From Macrobrachium rosenbergii (lineage: Eukaryota; Arthropoda; Malacostraca; Decapoda; Palaemonidae), in assembly GCF_040412425.1 (NCBI RefSeq), contig NC_089782.1, positions 20,643,122 to 20,707,121 of the forward strand: DNA of 64,000 nucleotides, read 5' to 3'. Shown here piece after piece: positions 13,801 to 25,774 of this stretch; positions within the stretch are counted from its first letter, which is position 1; each line of letters starts with the position of its first letter. Under the pieces are notes generated by a model. The model was given only the letters and a program-made list of their open reading frames with translations. It searched no databases and was not told where the DNA came from. A program made the translations under genes and the position numbers.

Positions 13801-14363
13801 AACAGCGAACCAGCATGAGAATGACTACAGTAACTCACGACACTACCCACTATACCAAAAAGTTAAGTATCCTTAGTTTAACCAGACCACTGAGCTGATT
13901 AACAGCTCTCCTAGGGCTGGCCCGAAGGATTAGACTTATTTTACGTGGCTAAGAACCAACTGATTCCTTAGCAACGGGACCTACAGCTTATTGTGGAATC
14001 CGACCCACATTATAGCGAGAAATGAATTGCTATCGCCAGAAATAACTACAGTAACCCACGACACCATCCACTATACCAGCGGACCAGCATGAGAATAACT
14101 ACAGTACTCCACGGCACTATCCACTATACCAGTGGACCAGCATGAGAATAACTACAGTAACCCACGACACTACAGCGGACCAGCATGAGAATAACTACAG
14201 TACCCGACGACACTATCCACTATACCAGCGGACCAGCATGAGAATAATTACAGTAAGCCACGACACTACCCACTATACCAGCGGGCCAGCATGAGAATAA
14301 CTACAGTACTCCACGACACTATCCACTATACCAGCGGACCAGCATGAGAATAACTACAGTACT
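10800..14363. repeat. 53-bp satellite of about 65 units derived from a tRNA-like head
   Basis: The consensus unit is 53 bp. It contains GCATGAGAATAACTACAGTA, then CTCCACGACACTATCCACTA, then TACCAGCGGACCA. Units vary by substitutions (CTCC/ACCC, GCGG/GCAG/GTGG/GCTG) and by small deletions and partial units (e.g. 11135, 11195, 11380, 12105, 14170). Read on the minus strand, each unit has CTGGTCCGCTGGTATAGTGG, which includes a pol III box A. Box B is missing from the repeated part and occurs only in the SINE at the low-coordinate end. A different SINE (13857-14043) interrupts the array. Similarity of neighbouring variants (for example ACCATCCACTAT units at 12880-13090) indicates local unequal exchange. 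Confidence 0.93.
13857..14043 (-). mobile_element. SINE family S2, head-less copy inserted in the satellite
   Basis: Matches the body of the copies at 25.78 and 47.74 kb: AAGTAT.CTTAGTTTAACCAG, CTGATTAACAGCTCTCCTAG, GGCCCGAAGGATTAGACTTA, CTTATTGTGGAATCCGAC and GCGAGAAATGAATT. The tRNA-like head, which should lie at the high-coordinate end on the minus strand, is absent. The copy ends in CCAGAAATAACTACAG, inside a satellite unit. This is a 5'-truncated insertion. Confidence 0.85.
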
Positions 14364-14744
14364 GTAGTATCATAATAAAGCCACCAGGATTTGTAAATAA
14401 ACTTTCAGAATAAATAGACATTCATAACCACATAATCATCAACGAAACCCGGTGAAGTTTACTATTAGGCCATGTATCTAGAATCACTGGGCAAGACATG
14501 AAATTCTAAGGCAAATGACACACGACACACTTAGTTTCCATAAAAGGATAAAACTACTCAAGAAATATGAAAGTATGCGCATCCCGTCGTCAGCCGAAGA
14601 GAAATGCTGTAAACATGATAATGGCACGAGCTGTGATATTTTGATAACCCCCCCCCGATAAGGTTTTTGGCAAGTTTTTCGAGACCGACATGTGTGTACG
14701 AGTATGAACTCTTACGGCAGAGTTCAAACTAAAATGAAGTCAAA

Positions 14745-14866
14745 CTTGTAGGAATTATTTATAATGGTGAAACGTCTACACTTGCATGCATTATTTATAA
14801 TGATGAAACGTTTCCAACTGCGTGAATTACTTATAATGATGAAAAGTCTACAGTTCGAGAATGATT
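14745..14866 (+). repeat. Three-copy tandem repeat, about 45 bp
   Basis: GAATTATTTATAATGGTGAA, CATTATTTATAATGATGAAA and AATTACTTATAATGATGAAA begin successive units, each followed by CGTCTACA-like sequence. Confidence 0.75.
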
Positions 14867-15193
14867 TGTTATATTTTCAACTTCCATTTTATGAAATATA
14901 GTGCATAGCCCGTTACCAAGCTGAGTGAAAAGTTAATGTTTTGGTGATTCTAATTAACAGTGAGATATAAAACAAAAAAATTAACACTACAAATAAATCT
15001 ACTCTACTGTCTTAGTAAGAAAAGAAAATACGTCAAAATACAGAATGATGGCAGAGAAACGAAAAATAATTATGAAAAAAATAAGCAAGAGATATTTTAC
15101 AAAATCTGTACGTCTGTGATCATCAGAATAAAAACCATGTAATAAGAAGAAAAAATAAACAATGCCGAAGGTAAAGCTCAAGATTTTATGTAT

Positions 15194-15195
<2 letters not shown>
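14867..15195. other. AT-rich unique sequence
   Basis: No gene seen. The A-rich plus-strand frame near 14960-15142 is Lys/Asn/Ile-rich and probably compositional. Confidence 0.4.

Positions 15196-15236
<41 letters not shown>
15196..15236. repeat. (GA)n microsatellite
   Basis: GA run of about 40 bp, immediately followed by a GC-rich patch. Confidence 0.95.
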
Positions 15237-15237
<1 letters not shown>

Positions 15238-15660
15238 TACACATAAGAAATGATCCTGACCCATCTCCCCGCCCCTTCCCCGGGTGGTACCAGAGGGGGT
15301 GGGGCTCCTCCGGGGCCAAGCCAACCCACAAGCAATGAAGGCGAGAATCGGGGGTACTGGAAGTTGTTAAATCTTGCTCAACAACTCGCAGCGGACTTTC
15401 TAACTTTTGCTTCCTTGCAAAATGAATGGCTGTTTAAGACTTTGATGATATATTATCTCAAGAAACTCCATTTGCCGGCTGAAAGTTTAATTTATTAGTG
15501 ACAAGAGAACCTTCTCCACGCCTCCTTCTCCTCCTCCCCCAGTCCTTCTTCACCCCTCCCCAAGTCCACTTCCCCCCCTTCTCTTCTTCATTTGCCTGTG
15601 ACCTCCGGTGTCCCCTGGGTGACCTAAGGGGATTCCGCAAAGGAGGAGTCACTTCTAAGA
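15237..15660. other. GC-richer patch, function unknown
   Basis: 15260-15330 is strongly G/C-rich (CCCCGCCCCTTCCCCGGGTG, then GGTGGGGCTCCTCC), and 15515-15610 is a C/T-rich tract. No gene, CCAAT box or TATA element is clear. It could be regulatory or a decayed repeat. Confidence 0.3.
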
Positions 15661-16475
15661 GAATCTTTGAGTACTAGCACTCCTTAAGCTTAGAGGCGTC
15701 AACGACCAACGTCACTGCGACGCCAGTTCACGGAATCAATCAATCCTTAAGTTTACAATTCGTGGTGAAACACTGAAAACCAATCACATGCCATACAGTC
15801 ATGCATTTACAGTGCATATGCTGCATTATATTTCCGTATCTCTATAAATAAGTAAATATAAAAAAGGTAGGTTACAAATAGTTCTACTCTTTCAGTTATT
15901 TTATTTCATTTACTTTTCTATTTTTTTTTTTTTTTTTTTTTTTTACTCTGGGCTAAAAGTCCCGAAGTTGCCACTCCCACCTTCCTCTGCGTGAAAACTA
16001 AATGATTTCTGTTAAGCACACAAACAAATGACGCCCGTTTTTCTTTACTCAGAGACCAGGCTCGATAAGAACAGAGAAAAGGGAGAACGAATATCGGGGC
16101 CAGGGGCCGTTTTGCAAAAGAACAAAAGCACATAAAATGGAAATACTAAAAGTGAGTAATATCAGGTCAAACGGATAACAATGAAGGGCTGAGGAGACCA
16201 GAATGATGAAAGCTTGCGAGGCATTTTATAAAGAATGGAGGTAAAGATACAGGGATTGTATTTCACTCTGGGGAATGCAGCACAAATTGCAAGATGGACA
16301 TTTTATATTGGTAAATGTCACAAATAATGGAGGTCGGAGATGGGCCCACTGCATGGGAGAAAAATATCCCATTGTTTTTTAATGAGAGGCCAATGTAACG
16401 AGCAGCTCACTGACCTCGGCCTGTCAAGACCTAAAGGATAAATGAATAAGCAAGAGGAAAAGGAAAGATGGGACA
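15661..16475. other. Unique sequence with a 26-base poly(T)
   Basis: Poly(T) at 15919-15944 could be the reversed poly(A) tail of a minus-strand retroposed sequence. The adjacent plus-strand sequence does not resemble any gene I can name. Confidence 0.35.
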
Positions 16476-16735
16476 GGGATATAAGATTTAGACCAAGGGT
16501 CAAGCGCTGGGACCTACGAGGTCATTCAGCACTGAAAGGAAAATTGAGAAGAAAGGAGGTTTGAAAGGTGTAGCAGGAGGAAAACTTCGCAGTTGCACTA
16601 CGAAACAATTGGTGGGAGAGGGTGGAAAGTAAGATGAAAGAAAAATAATATGAACGGAGGCACAGTAAAAGGAATGAAAGGGGTTGCAGCTAGGGGCCGA
16701 AGGGACGCTGCAAAGAACCTTAAGTAATGCCTACG
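16476..16735 (+). repeat. Dispersed repeat family A, copy 2
   Basis: Carries CAAGCGCTGGGACCTACGAG, GTCATTCAGCACTGAAAGG, AGGAGGAAAACTTCGCAGTT, TATGAACGGAGGCACAGTAA and GGGACGCTGCAAAGAACC. It includes a GGAGGAAAACTTCGCAGTTG segment also present in copy 4 (25.3 kb) but absent from copy 1, so at least two subfamilies exist. Confidence 0.85.
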
Positions 16736-17313
16736 GGAGCAAAAGGAAAAGAATGGGCCGTGACCTCGAGGGACTCGACAGTTCCGCCTGCTGAGAGACG
16801 AAGCGTTATAGACAGAATGCAAGCGTGGAAATCAGAATCGGCGAGAGAGCCGAGGATATTTCGAAGGAGGTGTCTGTGCCTTAAGACGATCTTAGACCCA
16901 TTAATTAAGGCACCTTGAAGCGAGCTTGGGGGCTTGTTTGCACCTTCTCCTTTCATACGATCGTCCAACAAACAAGATGATAATATTGGCTTGTGTTCCC
17001 ACCTCGTGCTTTGGCTGAGTAACGAACAATAGCAATTCGCCTCTGTAGATAACGACCAAGACGGGGATATTATGTCTTTGGAAAGCGAAGGATTCTGTAG
17101 CAACTAGCAAAGAGGTGACGATAAGATGTCGACTAATGATATGGAATAGCAGTAAAGACGATTCCTCCTGTTTTCGCAAACATTAGTCAATAGATTTCCT
17201 GGTAGAATTAAAAATAACGACATTCAAAGGTAACGGACAACTGCCAAAGAGTTATGTTGATCGTTCGGTGTTTTCTGACAGGGTGATGTGGCATCTTGAC
17301 TTTCCGACAGGGA

Positions 17314-17355
17314 AAGAGAGAGAGAGAGAGAGAGAGCGAGGAGATAAAGAGAGAT
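17314..17355. repeat. Short (GA)n microsatellite
   Basis: About 12 GA units followed by interrupted GA. Confidence 0.9.
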
Positions 17356-18015
<660 letters not shown>

Positions 18016-18044
18016 TTTATCACACCGTGATTTATATACACAAC

Positions 18045-18327
18045 CATTAAGCTACAAATGTTGTTTAATATCAAATTCACCATTAATATCTATAAATTAT
18101 CACCGAAGGGGAATTTATAAGTGATAAATGGATCAACTGCCGGGTCTCGATCCCTCTACACAGTTACCTTCCAAGAACTCCAGTCGACGGTCTATCCATT
18201 GAACCATCAAGATCCGGCAGTACCGATCCATTTATCACTTATAAATTCCCCTTCGGTGATAATTCCCCATCGGGGATATTCCCGAAGTAGCGTGAATTTG
18301 ATATTAAACAACATTTGTAGCTTAATG
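18045..18327. mobile_element. Palindromic element with tRNA-like loop
   Basis: Outer arms of 36 bp (18045-18080 and 18292-18327) are perfect inverted repeats, and inner arms of 40 bp (18095-18134 and 18225-18264) are also perfect. The inter-arm spacers differ (14 and 27 bp). The 90-bp loop read on the minus strand begins ACTGCCGG and ends CCGGCAGT, which pair. It contains TGGTTCAATGG (box A-like) and GGGATCGAGACC (degenerate box B). Both sides run into (TA)n. Seen: the arms and boxes. Inferred: a foldback element that captured or evolved from a tRNA-like sequence. Confidence 0.85.
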
Positions 18328-18329
<2 letters not shown>

Positions 18330-18385
<56 letters not shown>

Positions 18386-18402
18386 TATACATATATATAC
18401 AT
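18330..18402. repeat. (TA)n microsatellite with TACATA interruptions
   Basis: Abuts the right arm of the palindromic element. Confidence 0.95.
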
Positions 18403-19207
18403 ATACACACATGAGAAAATTGCTGCCTTGACTTGACTTTGATTAACTTGCAGCGAAGCTGGACAAACTCTTGAAAACTATGATGAAAACGAGTCTGCAA
18501 ATTTTCCCTTTACGCACAGTTACTGCTTGCCAACAAATCTCCAATTTTACGGAAATTATTAGACTGGGTTGATCTAAGACGGGCTCTTGCTCAGAAATTA
18601 GCACAACTGAAATTCAACTTATTCTTTGTGTCGAGCACTATGGTCAAAATTTACGCTTAAAAGCCGATAGTTCTTTCAACTGTAGAAATCCAATTATATG
18701 AATTAAAACATGGTTATAAAAATGGACATTTTTCCCAGGCAGGTCCCAAGCGCACTGTTAACATAGAGGACAGGAAAAAATGTAGCTGAAACAGATCTTA
18801 AACAGGCTCAATGAAAGCGTTACTAGGTCACAATACGAGCACAATAATGTGTTAGATAAGAGGTACTGTCAGTAATATTTTTTAAGCTAAGGCCAAGAGG
18901 GCTGTTAACTTGACGCCCATATTTATAACTAAGGGAAGATATGGAGGTCATAACAAACAGCAAAAGCGGTGAAAGAATTTCGTTTTAGGCGGAGCAAAAG
19001 GAAGTAAAATTAACCGAACAATCTACAGCCCTATGCACAGCAGAGTCGCTATCAATTTATATTTCTTGATAGCCGAGTAGTCAGTCACTGTCAATGTTCG
19101 GAATCTAGCCGGCGCAAAAGAACTTATTTCTATAATTCCTCTTGGGTGCATATTTCCAAGGTATATGAATTCGCTGTTTGTTATTTGTCTTTAAAGTTAG
19201 GCGTATA

Positions 19208-19210
<3 letters not shown>
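18403..19210. other. Unique sequence, no gene seen
   Basis: No repeat or reading frame of note. Confidence 0.4.
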
Positions 19211-19295
<85 letters not shown>

Positions 19296-19296
19296 A

Positions 19297-19395
<99 letters not shown>

Positions 19396-19397
19396 TA
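19211..19397. repeat. Compound (TA)n-(CA)13-(TA)n array
   Basis: TA to 19293, CA 19295-19320, TA to about 19396. It has the same arrangement as the 17.78 kb array. Confidence 0.96.
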
Positions 19398-20034
19398 GGT
19401 CACTTTAAGTAAATACACCCTCGTCAAGCAGTTGTAATGAAAAAAATTGTGTAATTCAGCTTTAATTACAAAAGGTTTCGTATGATAAAAAGTTTACTAT
19501 TTAAATGAGTTTTGCTTTCATCTGATTAAATAACCCTATTATATTTAGCTAGATTACACAAGACAGGACGGCATTCCACAGAGATTATTCAGATGTGAAG
19601 AAACCGAGGCAGTAAGATAGGAGTGAAAACAAAAGAAAATTTCTGTCCAAAGCTGAGGAAACTAAGCCTCAGAACAGATGCACAAATCCATGACTCTTGA
19701 ACGCCATGGTATAGAGGTTAAGATGAGACCATGGATAAAGCTCACTGGTTATAAGGCCATAGCCCGGTGTAAAGCACTAGAGATAGCTGAACTATCGTAA
19801 AAGAGATAACGTAATACCACACAAAAATAAACTAAGAAAGCACTTGAAAGACTCTTACCTTTAAATCTACAGGTACACTCCCAGCAACTGATAACTTTGC
19901 TCTTGTTTTGTCAATAATTTACGTACATTTTTATCTATTTCTTCATTAATTTGTTAATTTATTTTTTTACTTTTCTCTTCTCTCTGTATATCCTGTTACC
20001 TTCAGTTACTTCTTTCAAATGAAAATCTTATTCT
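19398..20034. other. Unique sequence, no gene seen
   Basis: AT-rich. A T-rich tract at 19910-19990 precedes the SINE fragment. Confidence 0.4.
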
Positions 20035-20140
20035 TTGGGAACTTGAATTTCAAGTCAATTGCCCCCTGTGGGCTTATTCCATATGAATAGTGTTCATCGT
20101 CTGAATGATAATAATACTTATTATCATCATTATCGTTATC
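20035..20140 (+). mobile_element. SINE family S1, 3' fragment
   Basis: GGGAACTTGAATTTCAAGTC, CCCTGTGGGCTTATTCCATA and TGAATAGTGTTCATCGTCTG correspond to the minus-strand body of the SINE at 10.52 kb. An ATAATAATACTTATTATC tail remnant follows. The tRNA head is missing. Confidence 0.75.
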
Positions 20141-20333
20141 AATCGAAAACTGCAAACATTGAAACAGAACAAATCTATTATGACAATCACTTGTACAGCA
20201 AGCTTTCATTGGATGAAGCGCTGAAGATTACATTCAGCAAAGAGAATAACTAATAAATTAAGATGACAAACAAATAAATACACGTATAATCAACAAAACC
20301 AGCAAAACACACACCAATAAGGCAATGGTGCGC

Positions 20334-21168
20334 GACACTAAAGCAATTCAGTGATGCTGGCAAGCAGAACCAATGATGCTGTTGTCTTAGCTGGTTGGTA
20401 GGATCCAGGAGTCAATGTCAGGGCTCTTAACTCCTTCAGCACCTTCCTACAATGACGTCCCGCCTTTGGGGAAGGGCTTTCAATGTCATAAAGGAGATTT
20501 AAAGTTAACTAACCAACCAGTGATATCGTCAGGAAGACCCAGTAATAATGTCAACAAGACCAAGGAAAACTGTCATGAGGATCTACTTCAGGAGACCAAA
20601 AATAATAGTAAGGAAGATCAAAGAATATTAGCAGAAAGACCGAGAAATAATATTGCAACGTTCACGGGAATACTGTCAAGATGAACTAATAATAATTTCA
20701 GAAAGACTTAGGAATGCTGTAAGCAAGACCCAGTAATAATGTCAAAAAGTACAAAGAATAGTCAGAAAGACAAAGGAATACTGCCAAGGAGACCAAGTAA
20801 TAATGTCAGAAAGTTCAAGCAGTATTGCCAGGAAGACCAAGGAATAGTGTCAAGACGACCAGTAATAATAATGTCAGGGAGACCAAGGAATACTGTAAGG
20901 AAGACTCACTAATGACACCAGAAAGTACGACAAATTCTCTCCAGAAGACAGAGTAACAATGTCAGGAATTTCAAGGAATCCTGTCAGGAAGACAGCAATA
21001 ATGTCAAGTACACTGAGGAATACTTCCAGGAAGACTAGTTATAATGTTAGAAAATTCGAATACTGCCAAGTAGGCTAAGGAATACTCTCAAGAGGACTCA
21101 CTGATAACGTTAGGCAGCTCAAGGAACACTGTCAGTAGGAACCAATAACACTGTCAAAAAGAGCCACC
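20334..21168 (+). repeat. Degenerate minisatellite, 22/44-bp period
   Basis: Units such as GAAAGACCAAGGAATACTGT and CAGGAAGACCAGTAATAATG alternate for more than 800 bp. Each has an AGGAAGAC or AGGAGACC start and a TACTGTCA or AATGTCA end. Divergence is high and open frames are accidental. Confidence 0.75.
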
Positions 21169-21394
21169 AATTTACAGTAAAAAGAATGCAATAACAGAAG
21201 GGTTTATTCCATTCCACTTTCTTCCATTTCACTTTCCCGCTTACCCTACCTTCAAGTGATGCAGTCAACTACCTCCTTTGATACTGACTCTCAGCAGAAA
21301 AAAAAAATACTGTAGTAAGGAAGGAAAGGTCTTAGCGAATAGACGTTAAATGGTTACAGATAAAGGTCATTAAGAATAATAATCACAGCCGAAA

Positions 21395-21880
21395 AAGTAA
21401 GTTATAAAAACAAGGATTGCGAGGAACAAAATACGCCACAGCTAAAATGGTGACAAGGAAAGTTTTTATATGGAATAAACTGCAAAACAGACAAAAATGG
21501 TAAAATAGAAAGGGCACACGAAATACAATACTAGGCATACAAAAATCAGTTTGAAAGGAATGTCCCAAGGATTAAATCAAATGGCATAAAAAGGTAAGAG
21601 AGGAAAGGTTGCTAAAAATAACATTATCAAAACAAATACGTCATAGGAAATAAAATACACGACATACACGACAGACAAAAACCTGATGAAAAGGAAAGTT
21701 TTAAGAATAGTAAAACGGAAAGGTTACAGGGAGGAGAGACAGGAACAAACATAGAACATATGAAAGAACGCAATGAATATAAGTATGCAGGACAAAAATT
21801 AGCAAATATAGCAGAGAAAATAAAATACAAAATAGACGTGAAACGTAAAAAAAGGAAAGGTTACAAAAAATGAAGAACAA
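21395..21880 (+). repeat. Degenerate repeat with GGAAAGGTTACA core
   Basis: AAGGAAAGTTTTTATA, GGAAAGGTTGCTAAAA, AAGGAAAGTTTTAAGA, CGGAAAGGTTACAGGG and AGGAAAGGTTACAAAA occur at 60-160 bp intervals, separated by AAAATACAC/AAATACG-rich sequence. This is an old array. Confidence 0.45.
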
Positions 21881-22202
21881 GAGAAGGAAAAAAGCTGAAC
21901 AACTACTACGCAAGGTGTCTAATAAATATTTCCGACAATAAAACCCACATGGAGAAAAAACTGAATGTTCAACTATTACAAGAGGAACATGAGATTTCCG
22001 TGCATGAAAAGATTTGCAGTTCAAAAATGCAGGTTCTGACCTTTTCAGCATTTTCAGCCAGGTTATACACTGCCACTGCACCTGAATAACCAGGAACAAA
22101 TAAATGAATAAATAAATAAAATGTAATAACTAACAATACAGTTCTTTCGTCCATATTTCGAAATCAAACAAGAGACCATATGCATATTTGTCCTCGTACA
22201 AT

Positions 22203-22458
22203 CCGTCCCTAGTTTGACGAACTGGCGTAAGCGATTTTTTCCCCCCATTCTGAAAAAATTGGCTTAACAGATTTTGATATTATGCAAAGCTCCTAATCAG
22301 CTCACCTTTTGTGGTAATTTGGTTTGAAAATGTGACAACACAAACAGCTGAAGTTCTGATATGCTATAGAGCATCAAAAACTGAGACTTATGCTGGGAAA
22401 CTCAAAAACTTAAAAAAAGAAAAGAAAAATGGGATACGTCAGTTCGTCAAAACAGGGA
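22203..22458. repeat. Inverted repeat pair around a 190-bp spacer
   Basis: 22203-22232 (CCGTCCCTAGTTTGACGAAC start) is nearly the reverse complement of 22425-22458 (GATACGTCAGTTCGTCAAAA start). A GA tract follows the right arm. It may be a small foldback element. Confidence 0.55.
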
Positions 22459-22476
22459 CGAATTGCCATCAAAATT

Positions 22477-22478
<2 letters not shown>

Positions 22479-22544
<66 letters not shown>

Positions 22545-22885
22545 CACAATAAAAAAGGCAATGCAACTGTTATGCTGTTCGTATAATTAGTTCTAAAAAT
22601 CATGAGAGAGAGGGAGAGAGAGAGAGAGAGAGAGGACATAACTAATGCCTCTCCACCATCTAAAAATGACTCCGTCGTACAATATACAACCCTCTGTAAA
22701 AAAAAGAATGCAGAAAAGTTCAATAAAAAATAAAGCACTTCTAGGAAGAACAAGCTCCCAGCCTCTGTATTCGAATAATAATCCACCAATATCAACAAAA
22801 CCCCCCGCCGTTCTAAACTAAATGTCTGGTCCTGAAAACTGGGGCGATTTTCCTTCCACGAACTATTTATATTTCGCTCTTTTTC

Positions 22886-22960
<75 letters not shown>

Positions 22961-23003
22961 CCAAACACAAAACCATATGCTAATTTACAAAACTGGTCTT
23001 AAA

Positions 23004-23061
<58 letters not shown>
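22479..23061. repeat. Cluster of four (GA)n arrays
   Basis: GA tracts lie at about 22481-22542, 22603-22634, 22887-22960 and 23009-23061. The sequence before two of them ends in AAAATTCA(CA)GAGAGA. CCTTCCACRAACTATTTATA occurs at both about 22855 and 23070, so the cluster includes a roughly 215-bp duplication. Confidence 0.85.
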
Positions 23062-23063
<2 letters not shown>

Positions 23064-23870
23064 CAATATTCCTTCCACAAACTATTTATATTTTACTGCC
23101 GTTTTTTCTTTCCTGCTTAAGAGATAGAAAGAGACGGGCGTCCCTTCTCCCACCCAACCCGTCCACCAACCCGGGGGTGGGGGGAGGGGTGGCAGGGCTC
23201 TCGAAAATGGTATTAAGTCGTATTTTGTGGATTTTTCCCCTCGAGATCTGCTTGTCGTGACAGACGCTCCGCGAGAGTCGTCGGCATTTTCATATCGTGA
23301 TATGCAAAACACGACCAAACACATCTGCGCCAGTTCCCTCACTGATTTGTGGTGTCGTTTTTTTTCTCTCCAGGAGATGAATTCCGAGCGCTCCAATTTT
23401 TCATCCTCCCCTTTTTCTTTTCTGTTCTTTTTACTTATCTACCTTTCATGGTGAGTGTCTCCCAGAATAGTTTTTTTTTTCTTATATCCCTGAGGTTTCC
23501 GGTCTTGTGATAAACTTCCACCTGGTTCGAGGTCTGGCTTTTATTTTTCTGTGGGTTTTTAGTCTGTTCTCCAATGCAGGATCAATTGAATGCTCTCACA
23601 CCATTAACCAGGAAACTTTTCTTCTTATGAAATTGTACTTTGAATGAAATTTGCTGTGAAATAATACACTGTTTTATGAGAGATTCGTAAGGGAACAGGG
23701 CTATCAACCTCATCCCAAAAATCAAATTCTTAGCGACAGCCTGGCTTAAGTGGCAATGGGTCTCAATGAGGCACGAAAAGTCCACAAAGACTGAGTTTAG
23801 GAATCGTTTTATTAAATACATGAGTGCTGCAAATGTAAATAAACTACACATTAAACATTATCTTTCGAGA
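23062..23870. other. Unique sequence with a GC-rich patch
   Basis: 23125-23200 is C/G-rich (GTCCCTTCTCCCACCCAACC, then a GGGGGTGGGGGGAGGGG tract). The rest is AT-rich, with a T-rich run at 23395-23480. No exon supported. Confidence 0.35.
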
Positions 23871-23930
23871 AGCTCTAGGAGCAAGAACCCGTGCAAGCAC
23901 AAGGCTTGCTAATTTAAAACTAGAACAACA
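23868..23930 (+). repeat. Dispersed repeat family B, fragment
   Basis: GCTCTAGGAGCAAGAACCCG, then TGCAAGCACAAGGCTTGCTA and AACTAGAACAACA, matches 41865-41935 (GCTCTAGGAGCAGGACTCAA, then GCCCGTGCTGGCACAAGGCC). GGCTTGC and GGCCAGC correspond. Confidence 0.65.
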
Positions 23931-24419
23931 AGCATTATCCTTTTATTTATAATTATACAGCTACATTTATAAATGGTACTTCAAAAGACGTGCATTACTT
24001 GACATAAGAACCCTGCATACTGGACACAATTCTTTTTATCGTCAGTGTTTTATTTATTGAGGTTTACTACCGTGTTTAGGGCAACATGAGTGAATGGAGG
24101 TGAAAAACCCCAATGCGACAACACTCAAAGTCTGAGCCTCTGAAACTCTGTGTTACTACCCAGATGTCGGGAATCCTACGGGAGGTCTTGAATAAAATGT
24201 GATAAACTGAGGAAGTCAGGACCCCATGTGCTGACAGCCAAGAGTATTTAAGCCGACTTGTTAACAACTTCGGGTCTGGAACTCCATACTAATGACATAC
24301 CTAAGAGTCACAAACATATGATGACCTAGTTGAGTTAGAAAGAGTCGGAAACCTTATATGATACCTCACAAGGAATCTGTACTTAAATGTGACAATTAGG
24401 GGTCATGAATGATTAAATG

Positions 24420-24715
24420 AATGAATTATGAAATTCAGTGCTGAAGATAGTGAAAAGAGAGAGGTGGACAGGAAAATAAACAGATTCTGTAAATAAATGA
24501 GGTGAAGTACACGGCTAACAGGTGAATCTGGGAGATAACCTCATTTGGGCTAAGACGTAACAATTGGAAAAGTTGGACAGCAAAATAGAGGAAAGGATGT
24601 GGGAATGGATGTAATGTAAAAAGCTAAAATCTGGGTACAGCTAGGGGTCTAAGGGATGTTGCAAACACCCATCAGCAAAGCCTTTACATGAGGCGTACTG
24701 GCAACACTAACTCCT
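24420..24715 (+). repeat. Dispersed repeat family A, decayed copy 3
   Basis: AAATTCAGTGCTGAAGATAG, then GGACAGCAAAATAGAGGAAA, GGGTACAGCTAGGGGTCTAA, GGGATGTTGCAAAC and ATGAGGCGTACTGGCA follow the family order with many substitutions. This is the oldest copy here. Confidence 0.6.
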
Positions 24716-25315
24716 TATGGAGGCAATTAGGGGTCAAAAGCCTTAAATGACTGGACTCAGGGATCAAGAATTCTACATGACAGCATCAAGGCTGTAACCA
24801 TACATGATGACACAAGGGTTGGAAGCCTTATGCGAGAGCAATAAAGATTTCAAATCCACACATTATAATGCCCAGGTCAAGAACTCCTACCTGATGACGT
24901 CTTTTGGTTGGGAGCTATATATAATGCTCCTATGAGTCAGGAAAGCTATGCAAAACCCAGATGTTAAGTATTTTACAAGATAATACCTAGGAGTAACTAA
25001 CTCTAATGATAAATTCCAGGTTCTTGAAACTCTATATGCCAACACTGATAAAAAAACACAAAAACATTAGGTATAAGATATTACATAATAAAACCTAGAG
25101 GTGGGGAGCCTTTGTAATACCACCTAGAGATGGGGACCTTCCATGGTTAAATCAGGAATTGGGGGACCTTACAAGGTAACTCAAAGAGATATAGGCCTTA
25201 AGTGGTGATACCAAGAGGTGGGGATCTCGTGTGGTAACACCCATGGACAGAGAACCTTGCATTCAAGATCTGGGGTTTGGAACTTTGTGTGCTAACATAG
25301 GGCTTGGTTTGACTG

Positions 25316-25632
25316 ATTGATTGATTGTTTTATAGATTTTAGGCATACATGCCAAGCACTGGAGTAACTAAGGCCATTCAGCACTGAAACGGAAAGTGAC
25401 AGTCAAAGGTGTGAAATGTGTAACAGGAGGAAAACCTCGCAGTTGCACTATGAATTAATTGTTGGGAGGGGGTGGACAGTAAGATGGAAGAGAGAGAATA
25501 CGAATGGAGGTACAGTAAAAGGAATGAAAGCAGTTGCAGTTAGGGGCCAAAGGGACGCTGCATAGACTCTTCAGTAATGCCTACATTGCACCGCATGAGG
25601 TGCACTGACGGCACAACCCCCCTGCGGGGACA
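25316..25632 (+). repeat. Dispersed repeat family A, copy 4
   Basis: Complete-looking copy. It opens with GATTGATTGATTG and TAGATTTTAGGCATACATGC, passes through AACAGGAGGAAAACCTCGCA, and ends GCACCGCATGAGGTGCACTG followed by ACGGCACAACCCCCCTGCGG. It includes the same extra segment as copy 2. Confidence 0.85.
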
Positions 25633-25774
25633 CAGGGCTTGGGAATTCCTATGTTACAGTATCAGAGATTTGGAAGCCCACATAATATCACCTCAAGGAC
25701 TGGACACTCAATGAGACAACATCTTTGGAGTTAGAAACCTTATAATATGATGGCACTCTTGTCTGGGAAGCTAA

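Noticed and set aside
10800..14363. CRISPR-like array
   Set aside because: The 53-bp units are contiguous without unique spacers, contain SINE sequence, and lie in a eukaryotic genome.
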